DNA from: Sipunculus nudus
Lineage: Eukaryota > Annelida > Sipuncula > Golfingiida > Sipunculidae
Length of the DNA stretch: 64,000 nt
Assembly (NCBI GenBank): GCA_026874595.1
Contig: CM049309.1
Location: forward strand, 3,138,076 to 3,202,075
Direction: 5' to 3'
Part shown: positions 37,334 through 49,661 of the stretch, piece after piece
How positions within the stretch are numbered: the first letter of the stretch is position 1
Layout: every line of letters begins with the position of its first letter
Made by a program: the position numbers and the translations under genes
The notes under the pieces: generated by a model
The model's database searches: none
What the model was told of the DNA's origin: nothing
What the model saw: the letters and a program-made list of their open reading frames with translations, nothing else

Positions 37334-39261
37334 ACAAGGGACCTATGGGTCACGACGCTCAGCTGTTATATATGATAAAAAAATATTATTTAGAAATGAG
37401 GCACATGCTGGTTTTGTGTGGTAAAAAATATAAGCTGTATTATGAGTTGTTGTTGTTTAGCTTATGTATGATTTTGATAGTACCTTTGGAGACAGGGAAG
37501 AGGATTGATTTCATTTATTTTATTAACAAATGGAGTACTACTGTCACACAGATTTTGACTTGGCCATATAACTTATAAGCAGAACATATAATATAAGAGT
37601 TTAACTATTTATTAAAAAAATTACAAATATTGTCCCAAATATAATTTTTATTAAAAATAATAAGAGAATCATATGATTTTTTAAAATGAAATATAACTGA
37701 TATGATTATTAAAATAATATTAAAGAATATATTCATGAATGCATTCATGAATACATTTTGAAAGTATTTGCATAAGCGTGCATAATTTGATGAAAGGTCA
37801 ACAAGGTCAACATACAGGTGACTCAAGAGGGGCTGGAGAGAGCCAAAGTCTGACAGGGTCTCATAAAAAACATTAATAAAAGCTACAATATTTGGCAAAT
37901 TTCTTTCAGCTTTCTAAACTAAAAAGCTGAAATCCTTATGTGTGCATGAAATGAAATTATATCAACAGTGCTCACGGGAAACAAACGTGCCATGGTCACA
38001 GTTGGGCAAAATTTAAGGTACTAATTTTATATTTATACTAATAACTTATAAAATTTGAAAAATTCAGAACTAATTTTGGGTATTCAATTGAATCTTGATT
38101 AAATAATGTTACATCCCTGACAAAAAAAATCTTTAGTTTTAGCAATGCCCTTGTTAAGGGAGTAAATATATTTCTTGATTTTTTACAAAGTGCATTATGT
38201 TTGGGCCCATAACTTAAAAAAAATACACAATACTGACATCATTTCTGGCATGTGCATAGTGAATGTATAGAAAAATATGTATATTATATATGATCAAAGT
38301 CAGATCAGTGGTTTTGATATTAGGCAGTCTTAAAGTGTAACATCGGGTTTTTAATGGAAAAATGAAGTTTTTCATTGATATCTCGAAGGAATTAAGTCCT
38401 AGTGACCAAATTCTTGGCATGGTAGGGGATTTTGGAGAAATCTAACTGTATGCCAAATTTAAGGAACTTAGAGCTGAAGCTCAGGAGCTGAGCTCTAGCA
38501 AACTGCATAACACTAGCAATATGTGACATGGTGCTTGAAAACTTGAATAAAATCTACAGTCTTTGATCAACTGGTTTCAAATTTTTTGTGTTAACAGTTG
38601 AAATGCTAACAAAAACATGCTGTGAAAATTAAATCCACAGCAGTTACAGCAAAAAAACGTGCCATGGTCAAAGTTGGGCAAAATTTAAGGTACCAATTTT
38701 TTATTTTTGCTAATATTTTTAAAAATTTAAAAGATTTTGATCTAATTTTGGGTATACAATTTAATTTTGATTAATAAAAGTAATATTAATGGAAAAAAAG
38801 TGCTTAGCTTTAACAAGTTTTGTGTTAAGTGATAAAATTTCTTTCCTGATTATTTACAAAATGCATTATGTTTGGGCCCATAACTTTTTTAAATTAAATA
38901 ATACAGACCTAATTTCTGGCATGTAGATAGGAATTACATAGAGGATTATTTATGGTAAATATGAGGAAAAACAGATGAGTGGTTTTGATATTAGGCAGTC
39001 CTAAAGTGTGAAAATAGGTTTTTAATAAAAAATTGAGGTTTTTCCTTAATTTCTCAAAGGAATGAAGTCGCAAAGACCCAGTTTTCGGCTTGGTAGGAGA
39101 TCTTGGGGACATCTAACATTATGCTGAATTTTGGATTCCTAGGTCTTACGGTTTCAAAACATGCCACATCTACGGACGGACGGACGGACGGACAGACGGA
39201 CGGACGACGGACAATGGACCACGACTATAGCTCAGATGACTTATAGTCAGCTGAGCTAAAA
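37334..39261 (+). mobile_element. C-type element, copy B (internally deleted)
   Basis: Starts ACAAGGGACCTATGGGTC and ends CAGCTGAGCTAAAA. Compared with copy A about 0.7 kb is missing at 37771 (TATTTGCAT joined to AAGCGTGCATAA). Both core units and a shorter (GACG)n tract (39172-39212) are present. Confidence 0.85.
39172..39212 (+). repeat. (GACG)n microsatellite of C-type copy B
   Basis: Same position as in copy A, with ~40 bp of CGGA units and one GACA. Confidence 0.9.
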
Positions 39262-40068
39262 AGGAATTAATGAGATCAAGATATCTGCACGATTCCACAT
39301 GAATCGTCATGAATCATAGATATGTACTGTTATAACACAACTTTTCTAGCCTGACCATTTCTAACACCATCAGTTATTGATATTTTATAATAAAATCTTC
39401 ATCTGCAGGCATCAAAATTATGGGTTTTTTTTAACTCTCTAGAATTCATACGACATTGAATATCTACATTTGTGTTGGCTAATCACAGGACAGACATGGC
39501 TGCTTTTAAAATGAAATAGTCAGCTTCAGATGAGCTAAGAAAGGGACTTAGCCTTCTTCAGCCTTCAACCCTATTTCATGTTTATCATGGCATAATTGTA
39601 AATAAGTTAATTAATATATGAAATTTACTGAATCTTTATCAAGAAACTTGATAATAAAATACAACTGAACACATGATAAATCGTCTATTTTCTCTAAGAC
39701 TTAACTGATCAGAATTTCTTTCAATAAAACAATATAGGTATTAATTAACCCCAAATTGAAATATCTTATCTTTTTATGCAATAAAGCATGGGCTTTATTA
39801 ATAAGAAACTGCTTGCACTTGGCTAACAGTAACAAATAGAAAATAATCAAGTGCATCACCACTAATAGATTTTGTCAGCAAATTAAATAATCATGGTTTA
39901 TCAATTTTGTATCATTCTTTTTCCCATTTGATAAAGCTCTATCTTCAAACATTTTATATACACTGGTAAAATTCTGTTAGCATGACATTTAATCTTTCCT
40001 TTTAATTTCCATTCACAAGTAAAGATGTCACAACAGACAGTGACCAATAGTCGTTAAAGCTACTTGAT
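39262..40068. other. Low-copy DNA, no gene seen
   Basis: AT-rich; nothing recognised. Confidence 0.4.
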
Positions 40069-40475
40069 CAGACACCTGCACCTGAAAAGGCTATGTGGTT
40101 CTACACCTGTTACGGCTATGCGATTGTACACCTGTTGGGTTTACCTGTAAAAGCTATGTGATCAGACACCTGATGGGTTTATCTGTAAATGCTCTCTGAT
40201 CAGACACCTGCTAGATACATGTATAAAAGCTATGTGAACAGACACCTGCTTGTACCATCTGTTAAGGCTATGTGATCAGACACCTGCTAGATGGATTTGA
40301 ACAGGTTATGTAATCAGATATCTGCCAGCTGCACCTGAAAAGGCTATGATATCACAAATCGGCTTTACTTGTAAAGGCTACCTGATAAGACACCTGTTGG
40401 GTTTACCTGGAAAGGGCTATGTGATCAGACGCTTGCTTTCTACACCTGTAAAGGCTATGTGATTACCTGTTAGGT
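40069..40475 (+). repeat. Degenerate minisatellite, ~45-bp period
   Basis: About nine diverged units with the theme GGCTATGTGATCAGACACCTG followed by CTGGGTTTACCTGTAAAA. The units vary in length and sequence, which indicates an old array. Confidence 0.75.
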
Positions 40476-40843
40476 ATTCCAAAATTTTCTCCTTATTTTC
40501 AATGAAGAATTATTTCTTAACTTAACAGCCACCATAGACAAACATCAGGTAGGTAACCTGTATTGACATAAAGCTATACAAACTTTAGCAACTATAAGAA
40601 TTTCTCTTTTGGGTCAATAAAAGACATTCAGTTGATTTCTGGCATTTTTTTTAAATATTCTCTTACTTTTCTTGGTCTGAAAAAAAGGAAACACTTCTCC
40701 TAGTTCAAAGGACCACTGATTCTTGATTTTATAATTTTAAACTAAACTTTAAACTTAAAATAGATACATTTAGTTTGGCTTAAGCCATGTCAAACTAGAT
40801 ATTTCCTGGCACCGCAGGTGACATAGAAACCCCAGACAATTAA

Positions 40844-40858
40844 CCCCCCCCCCCCCCC
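40844..40858 (+). repeat. C homopolymer, 15 nt
   Basis: Fifteen consecutive C directly visible. Confidence 0.95.
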
Positions 40859-40922
40859 AGCTTCGAAGAATAGGATTCCATCTTGAATTCAGATGCAGAG
40901 ACTGACACTTGGCAAGCTGTAT

Positions 40923-41442
40923 CGCCTCTGTGACCTTGAAAAATGCATCAAGGTCATCCATATTTGAACTTGGCCTAGCCCTTGATAAGATGCATCTAAA
41001 CTGTAGGTTTGGTGACTGTACCACAAATTCTTTCTGAGTTATTGCCCTAATATCATTTTAGCATAATCGCTTCTGTAACCTTGAAAAAATGCATCAAGGT
41101 CATCCATGTTTGAACTTGACTTAGCCTTTGATAAGATGCATCAAACCTGTGGGTTTGGTGACTGTACCTCAAATTCTTACAAAGTTATTGTGTTAACATC
41201 ATTTTAGCAAGAAAACAACACATGTATCCCTTACTGAGATATTAAAGATTTTGTGTGAATTTCACCAAATATGGGAATATTCAAGGTCAAAGCCACTCTC
41301 AAAGGAAAGGTCATGACCCCAATTTATTTAAATAAACATCATCCTATAACCCATATCTATGTATATGCATAATATAAAAGAGATCTGTCCATTAATTTTT
41401 GACTTATAATGCTCACAGTACTGTCAAGTGGCAATTTTGGGG
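40923..41442 (+). mobile_element. H-type repeat, 5' part with two 145-bp units
   Basis: Two tandem units (40923-41066 and 41067-41210) share CCTTGAAAAATGCATCAAGG, TTTGGTGACTGTACC and CATCATTTTAGCA. Downstream H sequence follows: GAGATATTAAAGATTTTGTG, GGTCATGACCCC and CTTATAATGCTCACAGTACT. It is interrupted at 41443 by an LTR element and resumes at 43120. Related H copies are at 61176-61388/63055-63400. Confidence 0.65.
40931..40956. promoter_or_regulatory. Inverted pair of TCAAGGTCA half-sites in H repeat
   Basis: TGACCTTGA (40931-40939) and TCAAGGTCA (40948-40956) form a perfect 9-bp inverted repeat with an 8-nt spacer. TCAAGGTCA is the extended half-site bound by ERR and NR5A-type nuclear receptors. 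Binding is not shown. The next unit has a degenerate left arm. Confidence 0.4.
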
Positions 41443-41446
41443 GTAT

Positions 41447-43115
41447 TGTTATGGAGTGGGAAGGTACATATTTGAGACTTGACACATATTTAAAGGAATT
41501 GCTAATTCACTTGTTAAAATTGGTAATGCATATTGCTGATTGACAGAACATCTTCATGTTACATCATTTACTCTATGTTCAAATGGTTCACATATTTTGA
41601 ATCATTCAAATGCTTATACGGTATGCATATTACTTGTATATTCTATCTTTGCATTCATTATGATGCTATAATCACATCTGTTACGATATTTATTTATTGA
41701 ACTTAGATGCTGTCATCCTTCTATAATCTAATGTTTTTATGCTTATATTATGTCAAATAATGTCATCATAGTCGCGATGTTGTTCCTGATTTTATTACAA
41801 ATCAGCATTTTTCTTCTAGATATTGTTTAGGACTTTATTGACATAAAAAAAATCTTACAAGCACAGTTACATCAGACAAAAAAAAAAAACACAAATATAA
41901 CCAGCACAGTTGAATCAATATAAAACAATTCTGTGTATTTAAAATATATGTGTAGCTATAGATTTAAATATGCTGTTTTTTCAGCTTATTCAGGACAGCT
42001 TAGGCATTGTTGTTGTACTTCTAAAAATTTAAAACAGGCACTACCTCATTCCTTACACTGTTACATCTGGAATTGTGATATGTTTATGTAATTCACATCT
42101 ATATTGATCTGTGTAATTCCATCTCACACATCAGTGATGTAATACTTTACTCTCTACCGACATATCCATCACATTTTCACTAGTGCTAGCTAAATATATA
42201 CTTCTATTCACTATTATGGCTCCTGATCTTGCTGTTAATGCTGATTTAAGCAGTATATCTTGATCTTTACACATTATGTATTTCTGTCATCTACTATCCA
42301 GTTATCCTTCTTGTAATCACTACTTGTTCTCCGACTTTGCCAATGCGGCTGGAGCCTCATTATGAATGCCAGAGGGATACGTTATGGTGTGGGAAGGTGC
42401 ATATTTGAGACTTGACACATATTTAAAGGAATATTACAATATTTCAATATTTAAAATCTAAAAAATTTTCTTCATAAACAAATGAAGATCAATTACGGTT
42501 TCAGTCTGTTCTGATATTCAGATGGAGCCAAAGAATTATTGATGGTCATCAGACCAAGTATCTAATGGTAATTCAGTATGTCTGTAGAGCCTTATTGTAC
42601 TCTTACAAATTAGCTCTAAATTGGTTTCTGTGATGGTCTTATCAAATCATGTTTATACGAGTTTGGAAATAGGACTGTAGGTCAGTCTATAACTGGATGT
42701 ATGTCAGGTCAGACTTGGGATTTTCCATAGAACTTTTACCCAATAGATTCTGGCAAAACTTATAAAGTCAACTTACAACTCTGATGTAATTGTGACCTAC
42801 TTTGAGTCATCCAATCAGGTTAAGCTTTTATGAAGATATGCAGAAATATTGATAAGCACGTCTCATATGTCATGTGAAAGCTCTGTAACAAAACTATCTA
42901 TGGTGCGCACTTTGAGGGAGACTGGGCTGCTCTCTCAGAGAGAGAGACGGTCAATCTCTTGCCAGGCCGCAGGCCTCAGCAGAGATTATCCCAGAACTCT
43001 TGCTATTTAATAAAGATTTCTATCACCAAACTGGTCTTGGAACATTGTCTGCCACGCACATCAGAAACCGTATGTGATACAGTGTGGGGACATCCCAAAC
43101 CCCACCATTGTATCA
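41447..43115 (+). mobile_element. LTR-retrotransposon remnant in H repeat
   Basis: Begins TGTTATGG and ends TTGTATCA (TG...CA), flanked by GTAT on both sides (41443-41446 and 43116-43119). The first ~54 bp (TTATGGAGTGGGAAGG, CATATTTGAGACTTGAC, ACATATTTAAAGGAAT) recur at 42381-42433, after a purine run AGAGGGATA. The segment 42380-43115 would then be the 3' LTR (736 bp) with AATAAA at 43009-43014. The 5' LTR diverges after 54 bp, and no gag or pol is left. The Gypsy-like assignment is inference from ends and TSD length. Confidence 0.6.
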
Positions 43116-43119
43116 GTAT

Positions 43120-43450
43120 TAAAAGGCACGAAAACAAGTATAGAATAATAGGTGGCACCACCAGTTTCTGCAGTTTTTGTAACATGACAACCCTATCCAT
43201 TATCTTCGATCAACTTGATTTTGGAATCAATCCATGCAAGATTTCTTGAGATATTTAAGAATTTGTGTGATTTTCCCAAAAATTGGACCTTTTCAAGGTC
43301 AAGGACACTCTCCTAGTAAAGGTCATGACCTCATTTTAAACAGGCGTTGTCCTCTCACCCATATCTATACATATACCAAGTTTGGTAAAGATCCGTGAAA
43401 TATTTTTTGAGTTATCGTGGCAACAAGATTTATATGCGGCGGTGGCGGTG
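43120..43450 (+). mobile_element. H-type repeat, 3' part
   Basis: Resumes after the LTR remnant: ACGAAAACAAGTATAGAATAAT, GGTGGCACCACC (43151-43162), TTCTTGAGATATTTAAGAATTT, AAGGTCATGACC and a CpG-rich end GCGGCGGTGGCGGTGGGACC. Confidence 0.65.
43320..43331. promoter_or_regulatory. AGGTCATGACCT palindrome in H repeat
   Basis: Identical to the classical palindromic thyroid-hormone-type response element (two AGGTCA half-sites inverted, no spacer). Three other H copies carry AGGTCATGACCC (41308, 61304 and 63301). The sequence is seen directly; receptor binding is inference. Confidence 0.4.
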
Positions 43451-44284
43451 GGACCGTCATGAAAACATAGTATAATACAATAATACATACACGTTTTATT
43501 ACCGGGTATTTTTCATTATATTCTATTATTTTTATTATTAAATGTTTAAACAGTAAATGGATTTTAAAGAAAATGAATTTTTAAAATAAAATCACAAAAA
43601 AATCTGTAATGCTAGAAGATGGGTCTATTCTAGATAATTCCTTAAATCTATTAAAAAAATACAAAGTCAAGGCCAGTAGGGTCTAGGTCACAATGTTTAT
43701 ATAATCTTGTCCATAATCTTGGTGGAGACAATCTGAGTATCAAATTGGAAGAAAAATCCTATATATGTGCAGATTTTACATTGAAAACCAAGTTCAAGAT
43801 CACCAGCCACAAACATGTCTGAGATCTTGGTGGAAACAATTTGTGTATGATATTTTAGGAAAAGATATGTTGTATTTCAAATGTTATGGGGTTAACAAAA
43901 ATATCCTTTTTCTGCAAAAATCTGTATGTCACATTTGAAGAAAAAAATGCAAACTGTTTCAATCTCTTTTGAAGTCAGGAATTCCTTACAAGATGAACAT
44001 TCACACTTTTATGGCAATACATCACATTGTGGACACATAATTAAATGTGCACTTTAATCATTTAACCCCTTGTAATACAAAACAAAGTCCAAAATGTAGC
44101 AAAAGCCTGAAAAAGAATGAGTTAAACAGAAAAATTATGACATTCATCTTGTTTATGCATCCTGTTGATAAGGGGGGGGGGGGGGGCAGAAGGGAAGGAT
44201 AACTCAGCCCAAGTGAAGCACAGATAATGGACCAGGTTGGCCTACACTTTGACTGCAACAGATATAAATAATGAATTTATTTAT
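43451..44284. other. Low-copy DNA, no gene seen
   Basis: Nothing recognised except a 15-G run at 44172-44186. Confidence 0.4.
44172..44186 (+). repeat. G homopolymer, 15 nt
   Basis: Fifteen consecutive G directly visible. Confidence 0.95.
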
Positions 44285-44917
44285 GACAAGGTCTTCTTAA
44301 ACTTGAATAAAAGCTACATTTTTTAACAACTGCTTTCAAATTTCAGATTATAAAAGAGTTCATCCTTATATGTACATGCTTTGAAAATTAAATCAACCGT
44401 GTTGACAGGAAAAAAATGTGCCATTTACAAAGTTGGGCAAAATCTGAGGTACTGATTAAAGTTCTAATCTCATTTCAGGTATACAAATAAATCTAAATTA
44501 AATATGATTTTATGCTTGAATAACACGCTCCAGCTTCAACAGTTACCATGTTAAGTGGGTACATATCTTTCCTGATGCTTTGACAAGGCACAATATGTAA
44601 CACCAATAAATAATGCACATATATAACAAACAAATTCTGGCACATAAATAGGGAATACATAGATTATCTCTGCCAAATATAAATAACATAACCCCAGTGG
44701 TCTAATATAAGGTACTCTTGAAGAGTAACAATAAGCTTTTTGCCTTCATTTCTCACAGTGACCCTGATTTGGAATTCGTAGCAGAACTAAGGAACATCTA
44801 ACTGTATGTTGGTTTTGTGGGTTCAATAGTTTCAAAACATGCCAAGTTAATGGCCAGCTAGATGACGGTTAGAGCCATTGCTATAGCTGAGATGACTTAT
44901 AGTCAGCTGGGTTTAAA
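44285..44917 (+). mobile_element. Diverged C-type copy with a single core unit
   Basis: Matches one C core unit (AAACTTGAATAAAAGCTACA, AAAGTTGGGCAAAATCTGAG, GGAACATCTAACTGTATG) and ends GAGATGACTTATAGTCAGCT, GGGTTTAAAA. No ACAAGGGACC start was found and the microsatellite is absent. Confidence 0.55.
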
Positions 44918-45301
44918 AAAAAAAAAATGATTTGATAGCTAGGCTGGAGCTGATACTAAGAAAATTTATGGAACTAATTGCATTTGTTAGACTAGAACTG
45001 AAAGACAACCCACGGGGCATGCTGCTATCAATCCTTTGTCCTCTTCATTTGGGTAATTCAATGTTTTTATACAACATTCAAGTTCTGGTTTGTACTTAAT
45101 TGTACTCATCTTGGCCAAAATCATTCACCATCTAAAAAGTATGGGCTGGTGATTTAGTGACAAAAAATAAAGTGATATTAGGAGCCAAATCAACTGGAAA
45201 GATAACCAATTTTAGGTGGGAAAACATTTCTCGAGAAGAAAACCGTTAACCCTGGTAATACTTTTTGTTAAACAGCTGACTATTACGGTATGGTGTCGAG
45301 A
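44918..45301. other. Low-copy DNA, no gene seen
   Basis: Nothing recognised. Confidence 0.4.
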
Positions 45302-45457
45302 ACAAAAAAGTGACCCATAGGTCATGACGCTCAGCTGACTGGGAAGCGATTCCCAAAAGGAAATTTTATCATCTGAATGGTAGTATATACCCATTCAACT
45401 AAAGCATAAAACAGATCAACCAACAGGCCAAGATTGTGTCTGTATTTACATATCTCA
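45302..45457 (+). mobile_element. E-type element E2, 5' part (split by C-type copy C)
   Basis: AAAAAAGTGACCCATAGGTC, GACGCTCAGCTGACTGGGAA, GGTAGTATATACCCATTCAA and GATTGTGTCTGTATTTACAT match the start of the E copies at 49662, 49883 and 61389. The sequence stops at TATCTCA and resumes at 49596 with ATAGAGAAAAAATGAG, the expected continuation. Confidence 0.8.
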
Positions 45458-46004
45458 ACAAGGGACCTATGGGTCACGACGCTCAGCTGTTATATATGAT
45501 AAAAAAATATTATTTAGAAATGAGGCACATGCTGGTTTTGTGTGGTAATAAATATAAGCTGTATTATGAGTTGTTGTTGTTTAGCTTATGTATGATTTTG
45601 ATAGTACCTTTGGAGACAGGGAAGAGGATTGATTTCATTTATTTCATTAACAAATGGAGTACTATTGTCACACAGATTTTGACTTGGCCATATAACTTAT
45701 AAACAGAATATATAATATAAGGGTTTCACTATTAATTAAAAAAAAATTACAAATATTGTCCCAAATATAATTTTTAATCAAAATAATAAGAGAATCATAT
45801 GATTTTTTAAAATGAAATATAACTGAAATGATTATTAAAATAATATTAAAGAATATATTCATGAATGCATTCATGAATACATTTTGAAAGTATTTGCACT
45901 GGTATTCATATACTTTCATTTTTACCTGAATTCCCATTCTTTATGCAAGAAATTTTATAATGGAGTACATAATCATATTCGTATTTAAATACAATTACAA
46001 AGTA

Positions 46005-47509
46005 CCGTATTTCCTTGAATAGACGCCCGGGCGTTTATTTTTTTCAAACCCTGCTTTGACCCGGCGTCTAAACAAGGCCGGCTTCTATTTAAGGCCGGCG
46101 TTTATTAAAAAATACATTATCAGGCTCATCCGACAAACTAAAAAATAGAACACGCCGAAACAATAAACCCACCGGTCACATCTTAGGGTCACAATTGAAA
46201 ACATTGCCGGTACACGGATTGTGTTTACGAAATTTCCTTAGATGTAATAGGGTTATGGGAAACGCGCAATCTCCACAATTACGCACCATAATAAGAATTA
46301 ACGGAGAATCACAGCAAGAGATTGCAGTTGTCCACAAGAATCTGTCCACGCGGGCCTCAGGTGTTTCATGTGGCTGTTCCATTTATTTTACACCGCGTGT
46401 TTTTTCCCTCTGAACACGGGTGGCTCTTCCATGAACTGTTCTCCGCGTACAACTGGTAACAGTGGTTCCATCGAAATACGGGGGGTCGGTACGGCACAGC
46501 GTAATTCATTTTCATCACACTTTCCTCCCGTCAACTATTCAACTGATTCAGCTCGACACAGCGTAATCAAGTGTTTCTGACCTGGTTTATACTTAACACG
46601 GTTGGCTCTCCCATTAACTGTGCACCGTGGAGAACTGTTAATATTGGTTCCATCGAAAAACGGGGGGCTGGTACATATAACTGCACTGCGTAATTAGTTT
46701 TCATGACACCTTCCGTCCGACTTTTAACTGATTCAGCTTGACACAGCGTGTTGAAGCGTTTCCGACCTGGTATATACTTGTATGTGACATTTACTGCCGG
46801 GAATATTTCTGAATATAGAGTAATACTATTTTCAACTTTAAAGTTTATCTCAGAAGCCTGGTTTTAATAACAATTGGGACGCACTTAAAGCGCTTAAAAA
46901 TGAACGCAAGGAGCGTAAATTGGCTTGACAGTAGCTACAAATTGTACCGCTTGACACCATCATTTGGTTCTTCATGCTACACAAGAAATATGTGCCCAAA
47001 CGTATTTTAACAGTTCTGTTCAACCATCCGTTAGGTATACTTTTACCGTACCAAGATTAACCGCTTGTATCAGGCGGTACTATTTTTATCTAGCTTGACA
47101 GCAGTGATAGTGTAAGCTTCTCACTGCTGACGTATTTGTGGAGCGTTTATTAGGATCGGTGATCGGCTTTAATCATAAGGACGGATCGGGAATATTTGGT
47201 GTCCCCCGTGCATTGAAACAGGCATTCATGTAAGATAAAAACATATTTACAGAAGAATTAAATATCAATAAAACACAAATCGAAATTCATACAACAATCT
47301 ATGGTCAATTTGACTGGTAAATACACCAATTATAGTTAAGGGGTAAGACATCTGGCGCCAAACATGGAAACTACTCTAACACCAGGCCTGTGAACAAGAC
47401 CGGCGTCTATTTAAGGCCGGCGTTTATTTTTCTGGGACACTGTTTTACCCCGGCGACTAAACAAGGCAGGCGACTATTTAAGGCCCGGCGTCTGATCAAG
47501 GAAATACGG
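46005..47509. mobile_element. 1,505-bp TIR element, TA target duplication
   Basis: The left end CCGTATTTCCTTGAATAGAC and the reverse complement of the right end CCGTATTTCCTTGATCAGAC match for ~23-28 bp including GACGCC. TA lies on both sides (46003-46004 and 47510-47511), where the uninterrupted copy A reads AAAGTATTCG. The subterminal sequence is GC-rich with repeated AAGGCCGGCGTTTATT strings. The interior holds a ~181-bp imperfect direct repeat (about 46412-46590 and 46593-46790, with GGCTCT..CCAT, TGGTTCCATCGAAA and GACCTGGT.TATACTT). No transposase ORF. The superfamily is open. Confidence 0.85.
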
Positions 47510-49500
47510 TATTCGTTCAATGTCTGGTATTTATTCAATTTTCACCAAACAATGATGTTGAGAATCCAGAATATACAAAATTCACACATTTAAATAATGA
47601 TCATAAGTACCTGGTTTTATGGCTTTTATTTATATTAAAAAATAACTGTAAAAAATTCATTTCGGACTAATTTCACATCAATGTACACACTAGACACAGT
47701 AGGAATCTAGATTAATATTATCAACTGCATCTTTGTCTATCATTAATTTCCTTCATATGATCCCTAATGATTAGTAATGAATAATATGATTTACTTCTTT
47801 ATCATTAAAATTGAACTGAAAAATGCCATAGGTGACTGCATGGTGTTATTTGGAATATGTGACATTCTACCCATCGACACAAGATTCTTATATCATCAGT
47901 AACTGCAAGTTAATTTCCTGTTATTATAAACTAACAAATTCCTTTTCTATTTTTCTTTAATTTGTTATTAAAAACCAATAAAAATTTATTAATTTGTTGT
48001 TTATTGTTATGTTGTTGGTTAAAACTACTAGATGAGTTGGGTTGGACACCTGGATCAACTGTGGCTGGCCATAAGCTGCCTGGATTCCTGTATGCCTCGC
48101 CTCAAGCGTGCATAATTTGATGAAAGGTCAACAAGGTCAACATACAGGTGACTCAAGAGGGGCTGGAGAGAGCCAAAGTCTGACAGGGTCTCATAAAAAA
48201 CATTAATAAAAGCTACAATTTTTGGCCAATTTCTTTCAGCTTTCTAAACTAAAAAGCTGAAATCCTTATGTGTGCATGATATGAAAATTATATCAACAGT
48301 GCTCACGGGAAACAAATGTGCCATGGTCACAGTTGGGCAAAATTTAAGGTACTAATTTTATATTTATACTAATAACTTATAAAATTTGAAAAATTCAGAA
48401 CTAATTTTGGGTATTCAATTGAATCTTGATTAAATAATGTTACATCCCTGACAAAAAAATCTCTAGCAATGCCCTTGTTAAGGGAGTAAATATATTTCTT
48501 GATTTTTTACAAAGTGCATTATGTTTGGGCCCATAACTTAAAACAATTACGCAATACTGACATCATTCTGGGATGTGCATAGAGAATGAAAAATATGTAT
48601 ATTGTTTATGATTAAAGTCAGATCAGTGGTTTTGATATTAGGCAGTCTTGAAGTGTAACAATGGGTTTTTAATGGAAAAATGAAGTTTTTCATTAATATC
48701 TCGAAGATATTAAGTCCTAGTGACCAAATTCTTGGCATGGTAGGGGATTTTGGAGACATCTAACTGTATGCTGAATTTAAGGAACTTAGAGCTGAAGCTG
48801 GGGAGCTGAGCTTTTGCAAACTGCATAACACTAGCTTGATGTAAACAATATGTTACAAGGTGCTTGAAAACTTGATTAAAATCTACAGTTTTTGATCAAC
48901 TGGTTTCAAATTTTTGGTGTTAACAGTTGAAATGCTGCCAAAAACATGCTGTGAAAATTAAATCCACAGTACTTACAGGAAAAAAACGTGCCATGGTCAA
49001 AGTTGGGCAAAATTTAAGGTACCAATTTTTAATTTTTATTAATATTTTAAAAAATTTAAAAGATTTTTATCTAATTTTGGGTATACAATTTAATTTTGAT
49101 TAATTAAAGTTATATTACTGGAAAAAAGATCCACAGCTTTAACATTTTTTGTGTTAAGTGATCAAATATCTTTCCTTATTTTTTTTCAAAATGCATTATG
49201 TTTGGGCCCAGAACTTTTTTAAATTAAATAATATAGACATAATTTCTGGCATGTACATAGGAACTATATAGAGGAATATTTATGGTAAATATGAGGAAAA
49301 ACAGATGAGTGGTTTTGATATTAGGCAGTCCTAAAGTGTGAAAATAGGTTTTTAATAAAAAATTGAGGTTTTTCCTTAATTTCTCAAAGGAATGAAGTTG
49401 CAAAGACCCAGTTTTCGGCTTGGTAGGAGATCTTGGGGACATCTAACATTATGCCGAATTTTGGATTCCTAGGTCTTACGGTTTCAAAACGTGCCACATC

Positions 49501-49547
49501 TACGGACGGACAGACGGACGGACGGACAGACGGACGGACGACGGACA
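49501..49547 (+). repeat. (GACG)n microsatellite of C-type copy C
   Basis: CGGA/CAGA units, 47 bp, at the conserved position before the terminal hairpin. Confidence 0.9.
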
Positions 49548-49563
49548 ATGGACCACGACTATA

Positions 49564-49590
49564 GCTCAGATGACTTATAGTCAGCTGAGC
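49564..49590. terminator. 3' terminal hairpin of C-type element
   Basis: GCTCAGATGACT, loop TAT, AGTCAGCTGAGC: a 12-bp stem with one mismatch, immediately followed by TAAAA. The same hairpin closes copies A, B and D (53016-53042) and the E elements (53388-53414 and 63022-63049). Helitron-type elements use a 3' hairpin as the end-of-transfer signal, so this is the likely role (inference; not a transcription terminator as such). Confidence 0.6.
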
Positions 49591-49595
49591 TAAAA

Positions 49596-49661
49596 ATAGA
49601 GAAAAAATGAGTAAACTTAAAAAAAAATCCAGGTGGCTCCACCAGTCTGCTGAAAATAATA
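49596..49661 (+). mobile_element. E-type element E2, continuation after copy C
   Basis: ATAGAGAAAAAATGAGTAAA, AGGTGGCTCCACCAGTCTGC and TGAAAATAAT: the segment that follows TATTTCAAAA in other E copies. Confidence 0.75.

Larger units (their letters stand above)
45458..49595 (+). mobile_element. C-type element, copy C, with nested TIR element
   Basis: Starts ACAAGGGACCTATGGGTC and ends with the hairpin (49564-49590) and TAAAA. Excluding the nested element (46005-47509) it is 2.6 kb and collinear with copy A. Both outer flanks belong to an E element whose interrupted A-run (TCAAAAATAG) shows the target. This is one of the cleanest boundaries in the window. Confidence 0.88.

Noticed and set aside
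46195-46580. Short ORFs inside the TA-flanked TIR element as a transposase
   Set aside because: No DDE-type motif or helix-turn-helix is visible, the ORFs overlap on both strands, and they span the internal direct repeat.
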